A stretch of 24,022 nucleotides of DNA from the NCBI GenBank assembly GCA_046543225.1, contig JBKGZW010000022.1, positions 1 through 24,022 on the forward strand. Direction: 5' to 3'. The DNA comes from SKKL01 sp046543225 (GTDB lineage Bacteria > Actinomycetota > Acidimicrobiia > Acidimicrobiales > SKKL01). Shown here piece by piece: positions 1 through 6,064 of the stretch (position 1 is the first letter of the stretch; each line of letters opens with the position of its first letter). The notes below the pieces were generated by a model. It was not told the origin of the DNA, did not search any database, and saw only the letters and a list, made by a program, of their open reading frames with translations. The position numbers were made by a program, and so were the translations under genes.

Positions 1-82
1 GCTGGTGCCGCTCACCTTCGTGGTCGATCACGACGCCGGCACCGTCACCATCGACCCACCAGCCGGCCTGTTCGACCTGTAG
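1..82 (+). CDS. rimM: RimM, ribosome maturation factor (C-terminal end only)
   Basis: Only the last 26 codons lie in the window, read from base 2 to a TAG stop at 80-82. The peptide ends VTIDPPAGLFDL. A V-x-DPP-x-GL(L/F)-(D/E)-L ending is typical of the PRC-barrel domain of RimM, the factor that binds ribosomal protein S19 and helps mature the 30S head. The identification also rests on position: rimM lies directly before trmD in most bacteria, and trmD starts 49 bases later. The start and the N-terminal domain lie outside the window, so this is a good but not certain call. Confidence 0.8.
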   Translation, partial: LVPLTFVVDHDAGTVTIDPPAGLFDL

Positions 83-131
83 GTCCACGGCGCCCCATGA
101 GCCCGCACCCGCGTGGAAGGCTGGACGGCGC

Positions 132-869
132 ATGAGGATCGACGTGTTCACCATCTTTCCCGGCATGGTCGAGGACTTCGCCACCCACAGCCTGCTGGGC
201 AAGGCTCAGCAGCGTTCGCTGCTCGAGGTCCGCACCCACGACCTGCGAGCCCACACGACCGACGCGCACCGCACCGTCGACGACGCCCCCTTCGGCGGGG
301 GAGCGGGCATGGTCCTCATGCCCGAGCCGGTCTTCGCCGCGGTCGAGGCGGTCGAGCCGCCCCGACCCCTGCTGCTGTGCGACCCCGGCGGTCGCCGCTT
401 CGACCAGGCCATGGCACGCGAGCTGGCCGCCACCGAGGGGTTCTCGCTGTTGTGCGGGCGCTACGAGAACGTCGACCACCGCATCCGCGAGCACCTCGTC
501 GACGGCGAGGTGTCGATCGGCGACTACGTGTTGGCCGGGGGAGAGGTGGCGGCCATGGTGATCCTGGAGGCGGTCGGTCGCCTCGTCCCCGGCGTGATGG
601 GCAACGATGCCTCCGCCGACGAGGAGTCGTTCAGCGACGGGCTGCTCGAGTACCCGCAGTACACGCGCCCGGCCGAGTTCCGGGGGTGGGCGGTGCCCGA
701 GGTCCTGCGGTCCGGGGACCACGGCCGGGTCGCCCGCTGGCGCCGGGCCCAGGCGATCGCCCGGACACTGGACCAGCGTCCCGACCTCATCGTCGAACGT
801 GGCGGCCTCGGTGACGAGGACCGTGCCCTGCTGGCAGAGTTCGGTCTCGACACCCCGGCTTTGGACTGA
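132..869 (+). CDS. trmD: tRNA (guanine-37-N1)-methyltransferase TrmD
   Basis: TrmD methylates G37 of tRNAs with a G at position 36, using S-adenosylmethionine, and prevents +1 frameshifting. The 245-residue protein has the usual length and all the SPOUT trefoil-knot signatures: MRIDVFTIFPGM at the start, DDAPFGGGAGM (50-60), LCGRYENVDHR (107-117), SIGDYVLAGGE (128-138), and SDGLLEYPQYTRP (168-180) containing the likely catalytic Asp169. The ATG at 132 is chosen because MRIDVFTIFP is the standard family start; a GGAAGG purine run lies at 114-119, somewhat far upstream. It sits between rimM and rplS, the classic order, and is probably cotranscribed with them. Confidence 0.97.
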   Translation: MRIDVFTIFPGMVEDFATHSLLGKAQQRSLLEVRTHDLRAHTTDAHRTVDDAPFGGGAGMVLMPEPVFAAVEAVEPPRPLLLCDPGGRRFDQAMARELAATEGFSLLCGRYENVDHRIREHLVDGEVSIGDYVLAGGEVAAMVILEAVGRLVPGVMGNDASADEESFSDGLLEYPQYTRPAEFRGWAVPEVLRSGDHGRVARWRRAQAIARTLDQRPDLIVERGGLGDEDRALLAEFGLDTPALD

Positions 870-889
870 CGGGCGCGATCCTCTATCCT
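861..889 (+). promoter_or_regulatory. Possible promoter for rplS
   Basis: TTGGAC at 861-866 and TATCCT at 884-889 are separated by 17 bases. The TAnnnT hexamer fits actinobacterial -10 elements; the -35 match is modest. It overlaps the trmD stop and would give a leader of about 60 bases before the rplS ATG at 955. Readthrough from trmD is equally possible. Confidence 0.35.
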
Positions 890-954
890 GCTGAGTCCGC
901 CTGAACCAGGGTGAGCGCCGCCGGCCCTCCCCGAACCCGCGCAGGAGCGCCACC

Positions 955-1302
955 ATGCAACCCACCGATCTCGTCGATCAGAGCAGTCTTCGCGACGACA
1001 TCCCCGACTTCGCGCCGGGTGACACGCTCAAGGTGCACGTCCGCGTGGTCGAGGGCAACCGCGAGCGCATCCAGGTCTTCCAGGGCTACGTGCTGCGCCG
1101 CCAGGGCGGAGGCGTGCAGGAGACCTTCACCGTCCGCAAGGTCAGCTTCGGCGTCGGAGTCGAACGCACCTTCCCGCTCCACACCCCGATCATCTCCAAG
1201 ATCGAGGTGGTCAGTCGGGGCGACGTGCGCCGAGCCAAGCTCTACTACATGCGCGACCGCGTCGGGAAGGCCGCCAGGATCCGCGAGAAGCGCGAGACCT
1301 GA
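955..1302 (+). CDS. rplS: 50S ribosomal protein L19
   Basis: L19 lies at the 30S-50S interface of the large subunit. The 115-residue product matches the family length and motifs: DIPDFAPGDTLKVHVRVVEG near the N-terminus (15-34), RIQVFQGYVLRRQGGG, ETFTVRKVSFGVGVERTFPL, and the end KLYYMRDRVGKAARIREK. The ATG at 955 follows an AGGAGC at 942-947. It is preceded by an 85-base gap that may hold its own promoter. In many actinobacteria rplS is followed by lepB and rnhB before yraN; here yraN follows directly, 68 bases downstream. Confidence 0.97.
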   Translation: MQPTDLVDQSSLRDDIPDFAPGDTLKVHVRVVEGNRERIQVFQGYVLRRQGGGVQETFTVRKVSFGVGVERTFPLHTPIISKIEVVSRGDVRRAKLYYMRDRVGKAARIREKRET

Positions 1303-1337
1303 GCCACCCACCCGGGGCTGTCACACTCCCTCTGTAG

Positions 1338-1361
1338 CGTCGTCGGTGACCCACGACGACG
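1338..1361 (+). terminator. Hairpin between rplS and the yraN-type gene
   Basis: CGTCGTCG (1338-1345) pairs with CGACGACG (1354-1361) around an 8-base loop: a perfect 8-bp stem with no T-rich tail. It ends just before the GGGAGC ribosome binding site of the next gene, so it may end rplS transcripts or affect translation of the next gene. A TAGCGT hexamer at 1335-1340 could be a -10 for the downstream gene, but no matching -35 is visible. Confidence 0.3.
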
Positions 1362-1370
1362 GGAGCGGCG

Positions 1371-1715
1371 ATGCCTCACCCACGACAGGTCCTCGGCGCG
1401 GCGGGTGAGGCGCTCGCCGCCGAGTGGTACCTCGACCACGGCTACGACATCGTCGATCGCAACTGGCGGTGCCGTGACGGCGAGCTCGACCTCGTGGTCC
1501 GCAAGGGCGCAGCGGTGGTGTTCTGCGAGGTCAAGACCCGCAACTCCCGCACGTTCGGGTCCCCCGCCGAGGCGGTGACGCCGGCCAAGCAGCGGCGCAT
1601 CCGCCGCCTCGCCGCCATCTGGCTCGACCAGGCGGTGACGCGCCCCCACGAGGTGCGCTTCGACGTCGCGGCCGTGATGGGGCGCCAGGTCGAGGTGATC
1701 GAGGGGGCCTTCTGA
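1371..1715 (+). CDS. YraN/UPF0102 family endonuclease-like protein
   Basis: This 114-residue protein belongs to the UPF0102 (YraN) family, which has a restriction-endonuclease-like fold and no firmly established cellular role. The PD-(D/E)xK-type residues are visible: Glu13 in GEALAAEWY, Asp40 in GELDLVV, and the Glu53-x-Lys55 pair in FCEVKTR (51-57). The family ends in RFDVAAV plus a short strand, as here (RFDVAAVMG). The ATG at 1371 follows GGGAGC at 1361-1366 at good spacing. Its place after rplS and before a comM-dprA block matches the usual actinobacterial neighbourhood, where yraN, comM and dprA are often adjacent; here a small block (1735-3222) is inserted between them. Confidence 0.9.
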   Translation: MPHPRQVLGAAGEALAAEWYLDHGYDIVDRNWRCRDGELDLVVRKGAAVVFCEVKTRNSRTFGSPAEAVTPAKQRRIRRLAAIWLDQAVTRPHEVRFDVAAVMGRQVEVIEGAF

Positions 1716-1737
1716 GCCCGCGGCCGCTGCAGGCTCA
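1713..1737. terminator. Hairpin spanning both stop codons of a convergent gene pair
   Basis: TGAGCC (1713-1718) pairs with GGCTCA (1732-1737), with a self-complementary GCGGCCGC (1720-1727) inside the loop. The outer arms are the two stop codons themselves: TGA of the yraN-type gene (1713-1715) and the complement of TGA of the minus-strand phosphatase (1735-1737). It may act as a compact bidirectional terminator. There is no T-tract. Confidence 0.4.
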
Positions 1738-2412
1738 GCGGGTGCGCATCTGGTCCGGCAGGTGCTCGGCATCGCCCAGCTTGAACAGGTTGAACGACCA
1801 GCCGTGGCCGACGCGCATCGGCCGTAGCACCGAGAACGAGGCGTGAAACATCACGAACCGCTCCCACTCCCAGGGCAGTGGCTGGATGCCCAGCATGTGC
1901 CCGATGATGGTGGCGTTGGTGCCGGCGTGGGCCACGACGAGGACCCGGGCGTCCTCGTCGTCGATCTCCCAGAGCGGAGTGTCGTCGTCGGTCGGGAAGG
2001 TCCCCAGCGGCGCGAGGGACGCTTCGAGGCCCTTGGTGATGCGTTCGTGGAACGCTCGGAAGCTCTCGCCTCCGGCCATGCCGTCCCAGTGGTCCTCGAT
2101 GGGTCGGGCCATGGCTCTCTTGAACAGCTCGTCGACCTCCTCGGACGGCGTGCCGGTCCAGTCGGGCATGCGCAGCTCCTCGAGCCAGTTCTCGAAGCTC
2201 GGCTCGGCCCCCAGCACCTCGACGATCGGCGCGGCGGTCTGACGTGCCCGCCGCATGGTCGACACCATCACCGTGTCGAAGTGCTCGTGGGCCAGACGGT
2301 CGGCCAGCCGGCGCGCCTGGTCGCGTCCGCGTTCGGTGAGCGGCGGGTTGTCGACGCTCAGACCCTCCCGGACCCACTCGGGTTCGGCATGACGTACCAG
2401 CACCAGCTCCAT
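1735..2412 (-). CDS. Histidine phosphatase (phosphoglycerate mutase-like) family protein
   Basis: The 225-residue product begins MELVLVRHAEPEW, carrying the RHA/RHG motif whose His8 accepts the phosphate in this superfamily. Further family features are PLTERGRDQARRLADRL, the second Arg/Thr region STMRRARQTA, an acidic WLEELRMPDW where the proton donor is expected, and VVAHAGTNATIIGHML with the second active-site His. The substrate cannot be read from sequence. The open frame runs on upstream, but the ATG at 2412-2410 is chosen because it begins the conserved strand and has a TATGCT hexamer exactly 6 bases before it, as expected for a leaderless mRNA. It is convergent with the yraN-type gene and lies 79 bases beyond the Cys/His small protein, so it may be transcribed alone or from the upstream small genes. 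Confidence 0.92.
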   Translation of the reverse strand: MELVLVRHAEPEWVREGLSVDNPPLTERGRDQARRLADRLAHEHFDTVMVSTMRRARQTAAPIVEVLGAEPSFENWLEELRMPDWTGTPSEEVDELFKRAMARPIEDHWDGMAGGESFRAFHERITKGLEASLAPLGTFPTDDDTPLWEIDDEDARVLVVAHAGTNATIIGHMLGIQPLPWEWERFVMFHASFSVLRPMRVGHGWSFNLFKLGDAEHLPDQMRTR

Positions 2413-2418
2413 GGTCGG

Positions 2419-2424
2419 AGCATA
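2419..2424 (-). promoter_or_regulatory. -10 element for a leaderless phosphatase mRNA
   Basis: On the minus strand TATGCT is followed by six bases (CCGACC) and then the ATG at 2412. A start point 6-7 bases after a -10 would fall on the ATG. No purine-rich ribosome binding site and no clear -35 are seen. Confidence 0.45.
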
Positions 2425-2491
2425 GGGCTCGTGCTCGCCGCGATCGCCGGCTCGACATCGGGGCGGTGTTGGCCCGTCGCGGGCGCTGCGT

Positions 2492-2716
2492 TCAGGGCCG
2501 GCCCGGCCGTCTCCGGTGTCGGTGGCTCCAGCATCCTCGGTGCCAGTGACGGCGAAGGTCCGGATCGGTGTGGGGGACGACGACCATGTGACCGGTGCCG
2601 GGGGTGATGTCCTGGTTGCACCCGGGGCACAGATAGGTCTTGGTGGCGGCGTAGGGCTGGATGAACCGCACCTCGAGCTCGTCATCGGGGAGGGTGGCGG
2701 TGAGGTCGGGGTTCAT
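2492..2716 (-). CDS. Small Cys/His-rich, probably zinc-binding protein
   Basis: A 74-residue protein with a cluster of possible metal ligands: Cys30 and Cys33 in YLCPGCNQDI, His43, His50, then HWHRGCW with His57, His59 and Cys62. The spacing suggests a treble-clef or HNH-like zinc knuckle. As I recall, similar small proteins are widespread in actinobacteria and are often loosely labelled ATP/GTP-binding; I see no nucleotide-binding motif here. The start at 2716 is the second in-frame ATG (MNPDLTATLP) and overlaps the stop of the 37-residue membrane protein by ATGA, indicating translational coupling. The C-terminus is strongly basic (SHRHRRRPGRP). Function unknown. Confidence 0.75.
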   Translation of the reverse strand: MNPDLTATLPDDELEVRFIQPYAATKTYLCPGCNQDITPGTGHMVVVPHTDPDLRRHWHRGCWSHRHRRRPGRP

Positions 2717-2826
2717 CCCAGTGCCGCCCAGGCGACGAGCGCGGCGCACACCACCAGGGCGACGACCACCAAGGCGATGTCGGCGACGCGCGAACCGCGA
2801 CGAGGGCGGAATGGGTTCATTCCCAT
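2713..2826 (-). CDS. 37-residue single-pass membrane protein
   Basis: The ORF starting at 2826 reads MGMNPFRPRRGSRVADIALV and continues as one hydrophobic helix (about residues 15-36), ending WAALG. The short basic N-terminus followed by a single helix suggests an N-in membrane peptide. Its stop overlaps the ATG of the Cys/His protein (ATGA at 2713-2716), so the two are almost certainly one operon. The ATG at 2826 is six bases after a GATACT hexamer on the minus strand, fitting a leaderless mRNA; an ATG two codons later (2820) is an alternative. The same frame stays open far upstream, but that part is antisense to the cytochrome gene. Function unknown; automated pipelines could easily miss it. 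Confidence 0.65.
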   Translation of the reverse strand: MGMNPFRPRRGSRVADIALVVVALVVCAALVAWAALG

Positions 2827-2832
2827 TCGATC

Positions 2833-2840
2833 AGTATCGT
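2833..2840. promoter_or_regulatory. Bidirectional promoter with overlapping -10 elements
   Basis: The octamer AGTATCGT contains TATCGT on the plus strand (2835-2840) and GATACT on the minus strand (2838-2833). Seven bases right of the first lies the cytochrome ATG (2848); six bases left of the second lies the membrane-peptide ATG (2826). Both genes could thus be transcribed leaderless from one shared AT-containing core. No clear -35 is seen on either side. Confidence 0.45.
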
Positions 2841-2847
2841 GCCCCGG

Positions 2848-3222
2848 ATGCAGGCGATGCAGGTCGAGCGACGAGTGTTGGCGTGGGTGCTCGGGGTCGT
2901 GGTGGTGGCCGCGATGGCCCTCGGTGGCTGCGCTGGGTCCGAGGCGCCCGAGGTCCAGGTCGACGATGCCGGGGACGCCGATCCCGTGCTGGTCGAGGGT
3001 CGCGAGCTGTGGACCGCCCAGTGCTCGCGGTGCCACGGCGCCGACGGGAGCGGAGGTGCCGGCCCCGACGTGCGGGGTCCCTGGTCGTCCGATCGCCAGC
3101 CCGACGCCACGACCATGGCCACGATCATCGCCGAGGGCCGAGGCGCCATGCCGGGCTTCGGCGGCGAGCTCTCCGACGACGAGATCGACGCCATCGTCCG
3201 CTATGTCCGCGAGGTCCTCTGA
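2848..3222 (+). CDS. c-type cytochrome lipoprotein
   Basis: A 124-residue exported protein. The basic start and hydrophobic stretch (about 11-26) lead into a lipobox ending LGGC with Cys28, so the mature protein is probably anchored to the outer face of the membrane. A class I cytochrome c domain follows: CSRCH heme-binding motif (Cys59, Cys62, His63) and the likely axial Met101 in AMPGF, with the usual C-terminal helix LSDDEIDAIVRYVREVL. It is the short cytochrome-cbb3/CccA-like single-heme type; its redox partner cannot be named. The ATG at 2848 is preferred over the GTG at 2839 because of the -10-like TATCGT seven bases upstream and the lack of a ribosome binding site. No other respiratory gene is nearby. 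Confidence 0.9.
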   Translation: MQAMQVERRVLAWVLGVVVVAAMALGGCAGSEAPEVQVDDAGDADPVLVEGRELWTAQCSRCHGADGSGGAGPDVRGPWSSDRQPDATTMATIIAEGRGAMPGFGGELSDDEIDAIVRYVREVL

Positions 3223-3236
3223 GCCCCGGAACCGGT

Positions 3237-3256
3237 GGGGAATCTCGATGATCCCC
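3237..3256 (+). terminator. Possible hairpin after the cytochrome gene
   Basis: GGGGA (3237-3241) pairs with TCCCC (3252-3256) around a 10-base loop, 15 bases after the cytochrome stop and before the comM promoter. The stem is short and no T-tract follows, so support is weak. Confidence 0.25.
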
Positions 3257-3257
3257 C

Positions 3258-3286
3258 TTCCCAGCGTCACACCGGTCGCCTAGGCT
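3258..3286 (+). promoter_or_regulatory. Likely promoter of the comM-dprA-xerC-sigma block
   Basis: TTCCCA (3258-3263), a 17-base spacer, then TAGGCT (3281-3286). The TAnnnT -10 and ideal spacing make it one of the better promoter candidates here. Transcription would begin near 3293, giving a leader of about 40 bases that starts inside the GACCACTTCCCCC element shared with the gene at 7848. Confidence 0.45.
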
Positions 3287-3299
3287 GACGACCACTTCC

Positions 3300-3329
3300 C
3301 CCTCCCGACCACCGATCGTGTCAGGAGGG
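3300..3329 (+). promoter_or_regulatory. Hairpin covering the comM ribosome binding site
   Basis: CCCTCC (3300-3305) is the exact complement of GGAGGG (3324-3329), which is the comM Shine-Dalgarno sequence just before the GTG at 3334. Pairing would hide the ribosome binding site across an 18-base loop. Such CCTCC anti-Shine-Dalgarno pairings arise readily in GC-rich DNA, so regulation is only a possibility. Confidence 0.35.
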
Positions 3330-3333
3330 TCCG

Positions 3334-4845
3334 GTGATCGCCACCGTCCCGTCGGCCACGCTGCTCGGCGTGCAGGGCCGTGCCGTGTCGGTCGAAGTCC
3401 ACGTCTCCAACGGCTTGCCCGGGTTCACCGTCGTCGGGTTGCCCGACGCCTCGTGTCGCGAAGCACGCGACCGGGTCCGAGCCGCACTGTTGTCCAGCGG
3501 CCTGCCGTGGCCGCTCAAGCGGGTCACGGTCAACCTCGCACCCTCGGGTGTGCGAAAGGCGGGCTCTCAGCTCGACCTCGCCATCGCCATCGCCTTGCTC
3601 GTGGCTGTGGAACGCATCCGACCCGATCGCGTCCAGGGGATGGCCTTCGTCGGCGAGCTCGGCCTCGATGGCTCGATCCGCCCCGTCGCAGGCACGGTGC
3701 CGCTGGTCCACGCGCTGGGTTCGCCCACCGTGGTGGTGCCGGCCCGATCGGTGGGCGAGGCCGAGCTGGTCGGTCACCACCGGGTCAGGGCCGCCACCGA
3801 CCTCATCGCCCTCGTCGCCGCCATCGACGGCGACGAACCATGGCCCAGGGCTCCCGTGCTGCCGGTTCCCGAGCGCGACCGCGAACCCGACCTGGCCGAC
3901 GTGCGCGGCCAGCCGATCGCGCGGCTGGCCCTCGAGCTGGCGGCGGCCGGTGGGCACCATCTGCTGATGGTCGGTCCGCCGGGGGCCGGCAAGACGATGC
4001 TGGCCAAGCGCTTGCCCGGCCTCCTCCCCGATCTGACCCCTGACGACGCCCTCGATGCGACCATGGTGCACTCCGCCGCGGGGGTGCCCCTGGCGGCCGG
4101 ACTGGTCCGGCGCCCACCGTTCCGGGCGCCGCACCACGGCGCCTCGACCGTGTCGCTCACCGGCGGTGGGTCGACCATGATGCGTCCCGGCGAGATCAGC
4201 CTCGCCCATCACGGCGTGCTCTTTCTCGACGAGCTCGGCGAGTTCCAGGCCCCGGTCGTCGACGCGCTGCGTCAGCCGCTCGAGGAGGGCGTCATCCGGG
4301 TCAGCCGGGCGGCGGGCACCGTCACGTTCCCGGCTCGGGTGCTGCTGATCGCGGCCATGAACCCCTGTCCCTGCGGTCAGGGGTCCGCCCCCGGGTTGTG
4401 CACCTGCTCGGACGCGGCGCGGGCCCGGTACCACCGACGGGTGTCGGGCCCCATCCTCGACCGCTTCGACCTGCGGATCGACGTCGCGGCGCCAGAGGTC
4501 GACGACCTCATCGGTGGCGAACCCGGCGAGGCGACGGCGTCGGTGCGCGAGCGGGTGGCGACGGCGCGCGAGCGGGCCCGGCACCGGGGAGTGCGGTGCA
4601 ACGCCGAGCTGGCAGCCGAACACCTCGACGAGGTCGCACCGCTGTCCGACGACGCCACCACGTTGCTCGAGGACACGCTCAGGGCGGGCCAGCTCACCGG
4701 CCGTGGGTTGCACCGCATCCGCCGGTTGGCGCTCACCCTCGCCGATCGGGAAGGTCGTGGAGGACCGCTGGCGGTCGAGGATGTCGCGCTGGCGCTGCAG
4801 CTTCGTGCGGTGCCCGCGCCATTCGAGATCGGGGCGGTGGTCTGA
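3334..4845 (+). CDS. comM: ComM/YifB family AAA+ ATPase (Mg-chelatase-like)
   Basis: A 503-residue AAA+ protein. In proteobacteria ComM is a helicase that promotes branch migration during natural transformation; the role in actinobacteria is inferred. Order of parts: an N-terminal Lon-protease-like fold (about 1-170), ATPase core with Walker A GPPGAGKT (214-221), Walker B VLFLDE (295-300), an N-P-C-P-C-G Cys cluster (345-348) with Cys356 and Cys358, arginine-finger region ILDRFDLRIDV (374-384), and a C-terminal lid. The GTG at 3334 is supported by an AGGAGGG at 3323-3329 and by the family start (MIATVPSATLLGVQG). dprA begins one base after its stop, so the two are surely cotranscribed. Confidence 0.95.
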   Translation: MIATVPSATLLGVQGRAVSVEVHVSNGLPGFTVVGLPDASCREARDRVRAALLSSGLPWPLKRVTVNLAPSGVRKAGSQLDLAIAIALLVAVERIRPDRVQGMAFVGELGLDGSIRPVAGTVPLVHALGSPTVVVPARSVGEAELVGHHRVRAATDLIALVAAIDGDEPWPRAPVLPVPERDREPDLADVRGQPIARLALELAAAGGHHLLMVGPPGAGKTMLAKRLPGLLPDLTPDDALDATMVHSAAGVPLAAGLVRRPPFRAPHHGASTVSLTGGGSTMMRPGEISLAHHGVLFLDELGEFQAPVVDALRQPLEEGVIRVSRAAGTVTFPARVLLIAAMNPCPCGQGSAPGLCTCSDAARARYHRRVSGPILDRFDLRIDVAAPEVDDLIGGEPGEATASVRERVATARERARHRGVRCNAELAAEHLDEVAPLSDDATTLLEDTLRAGQLTGRGLHRIRRLALTLADREGRGGPLAVEDVALALQLRAVPAPFEIGAVV

Positions 4846-4846
4846 G

Positions 4847-5989
4847 GTGGAGCGTCCGAGCCGTGAGACCGCGGAGGCGGCCGTGGCGCTGGCTTCGCTG
4901 CCTGCCATGGGGCCGGGCAGGCTCACCGCCCTGGTGCGGGCGTTCGGGTTCGCCCGCGCCTGGGATGCTGTGTGCCGCGGGCAGAGGTCCGACGAGCCCG
5001 ACGTGGTTCGGGCCCTGGGCCCGAAGGCCACCGAGATCCAGGGCGAGTGGACGCGCGCGTCCCGGACGCTCGATCCACCGGCACTGCTCGACCAGCATCA
5101 TCGGGCCGGCATCGAGGTCACCACCGTCGGCGACGATCGATATCCATCGGTGCTGGCCGACGATCTCGAACCTCCCATGGTGCTGTTCTCCATCGGCGAC
5201 CTGGAAGCGATCAGCGGTCCGCGGGTGGCCATCGTCGGAACTCGCCGGTGCACCCGCGGCGGTCGCCTCACGGCACGCGAGATGGGCCGACAGCTGGCCG
5301 AAGCAGGTGTGGCGGTGGTGTCGGGACTGGCCCTCGGCATCGACGGCGCCGCGCACGAAGGCACGCTGGAGGCCGGCGATGGTGCCGCGGCGATCGGTGT
5401 GGTCGGGACCGGTCTCGACACCGTGTACCCGCGTCGTCACCAGCGGCTCTGGGATGCCGTGTCGGCCAGGGGTGTGCTGGTGTCGGAGGTGCCGATGGGT
5501 GGAGGTGCGCTGCCGTGGCGGTTCCCGGCCCGAAACCGCATCATCGCGGCACTGTCCGAGGTGGTCGTGGTGGTCGAGTCCCACGCCACCGGTGGTGCGC
5601 TCCACACCGTCGACGAAGCACTTCGGCGCGATCGGCCAGTGCTGGTGGTGCCCGGATCGGTGCGCAGCCCCGCCTCGGCAGGCACCAACGCGCTGCTGCA
5701 CGATGGTCTTGGTCCTGCCCGCGACGCCACCGATGTGCTGATCGCACTCGGGTTCTCCGGTGTCGTCACCGGCGATGCCGCCGACCCCGACCCCGTCTCG
5801 GGACGCGCCGACCTCGACCCGGTGGACGCCGACCTGCTCGACCTGGTCGGCGACACACCGGTCAGTGTCGACCAGCTGGCCGCACGCTCCGGTCTGGCGC
5901 TCGGCGACCTGGCAGTACGGCTGATGCACCTCGAGCACCAGGGATGCCTGGTGCGCTCGGGCGGCTGGGTCGAGCGGGTACGGGCATGA
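4847..5989 (+). CDS. dprA: DNA-processing protein DprA
   Basis: DprA binds incoming single-stranded DNA and loads RecA during transformation. The 380-residue product has an N-terminal helix-hairpin-helix-like stretch (LASLPAMGPGRLTALVRAFG, 15-34), then the Rossmann-like DprA core: RVAIVGTRRCT (126-136), VSGLALGIDGAAH (158-170), GVVGTGLDTVYP (184-195), FPARNRIIAALS (226-237), and GTNALLHDG (279-287). A winged-helix DML1-like domain ends the protein (about 325-375). The open frame extends into comM, but GTG at 4847, one base after the comM stop, gives the normal family length; the GGGGCGG at 4831-4837 may serve as ribosome binding site. Confidence 0.94.
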   Translation: MERPSRETAEAAVALASLPAMGPGRLTALVRAFGFARAWDAVCRGQRSDEPDVVRALGPKATEIQGEWTRASRTLDPPALLDQHHRAGIEVTTVGDDRYPSVLADDLEPPMVLFSIGDLEAISGPRVAIVGTRRCTRGGRLTAREMGRQLAEAGVAVVSGLALGIDGAAHEGTLEAGDGAAAIGVVGTGLDTVYPRRHQRLWDAVSARGVLVSEVPMGGGALPWRFPARNRIIAALSEVVVVVESHATGGALHTVDEALRRDRPVLVVPGSVRSPASAGTNALLHDGLGPARDATDVLIALGFSGVVTGDAADPDPVSGRADLDPVDADLLDLVGDTPVSVDQLAARSGLALGDLAVRLMHLEHQGCLVRSGGWVERVRA

Positions 5990-6052
5990 ACACCACACGT
6001 CACCACCCGGTCGTTCGGGGGCATGTGGGACCTCACGCGGCGTTCCGCCCGG

Positions 6053-6058
6053 TACGGT
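6053..6058 (+). promoter_or_regulatory. Possible -10 for a leaderless xerC mRNA
   Basis: TACGGT is followed by six bases (GGCACC) and a GTG in the recombinase frame at 6065. No -35 is recognisable, and the gene can also be read through from dprA, which ends at 5989. Confidence 0.3.
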
Positions 6059-6064
6059 GGCACC

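Noticed and set aside
113..814. Plus-strand frame overlapping trmD in another phase
   Set aside because: Arg/His/Pro-rich shadow with no domain; trmD fully explains this region.
1303..1370. Missing lepB and rnhB between rplS and yraN as evidence of a deletion
   Set aside because: Their presence at this place varies among actinobacteria, and they may lie elsewhere in the genome; the window alone cannot show a loss.
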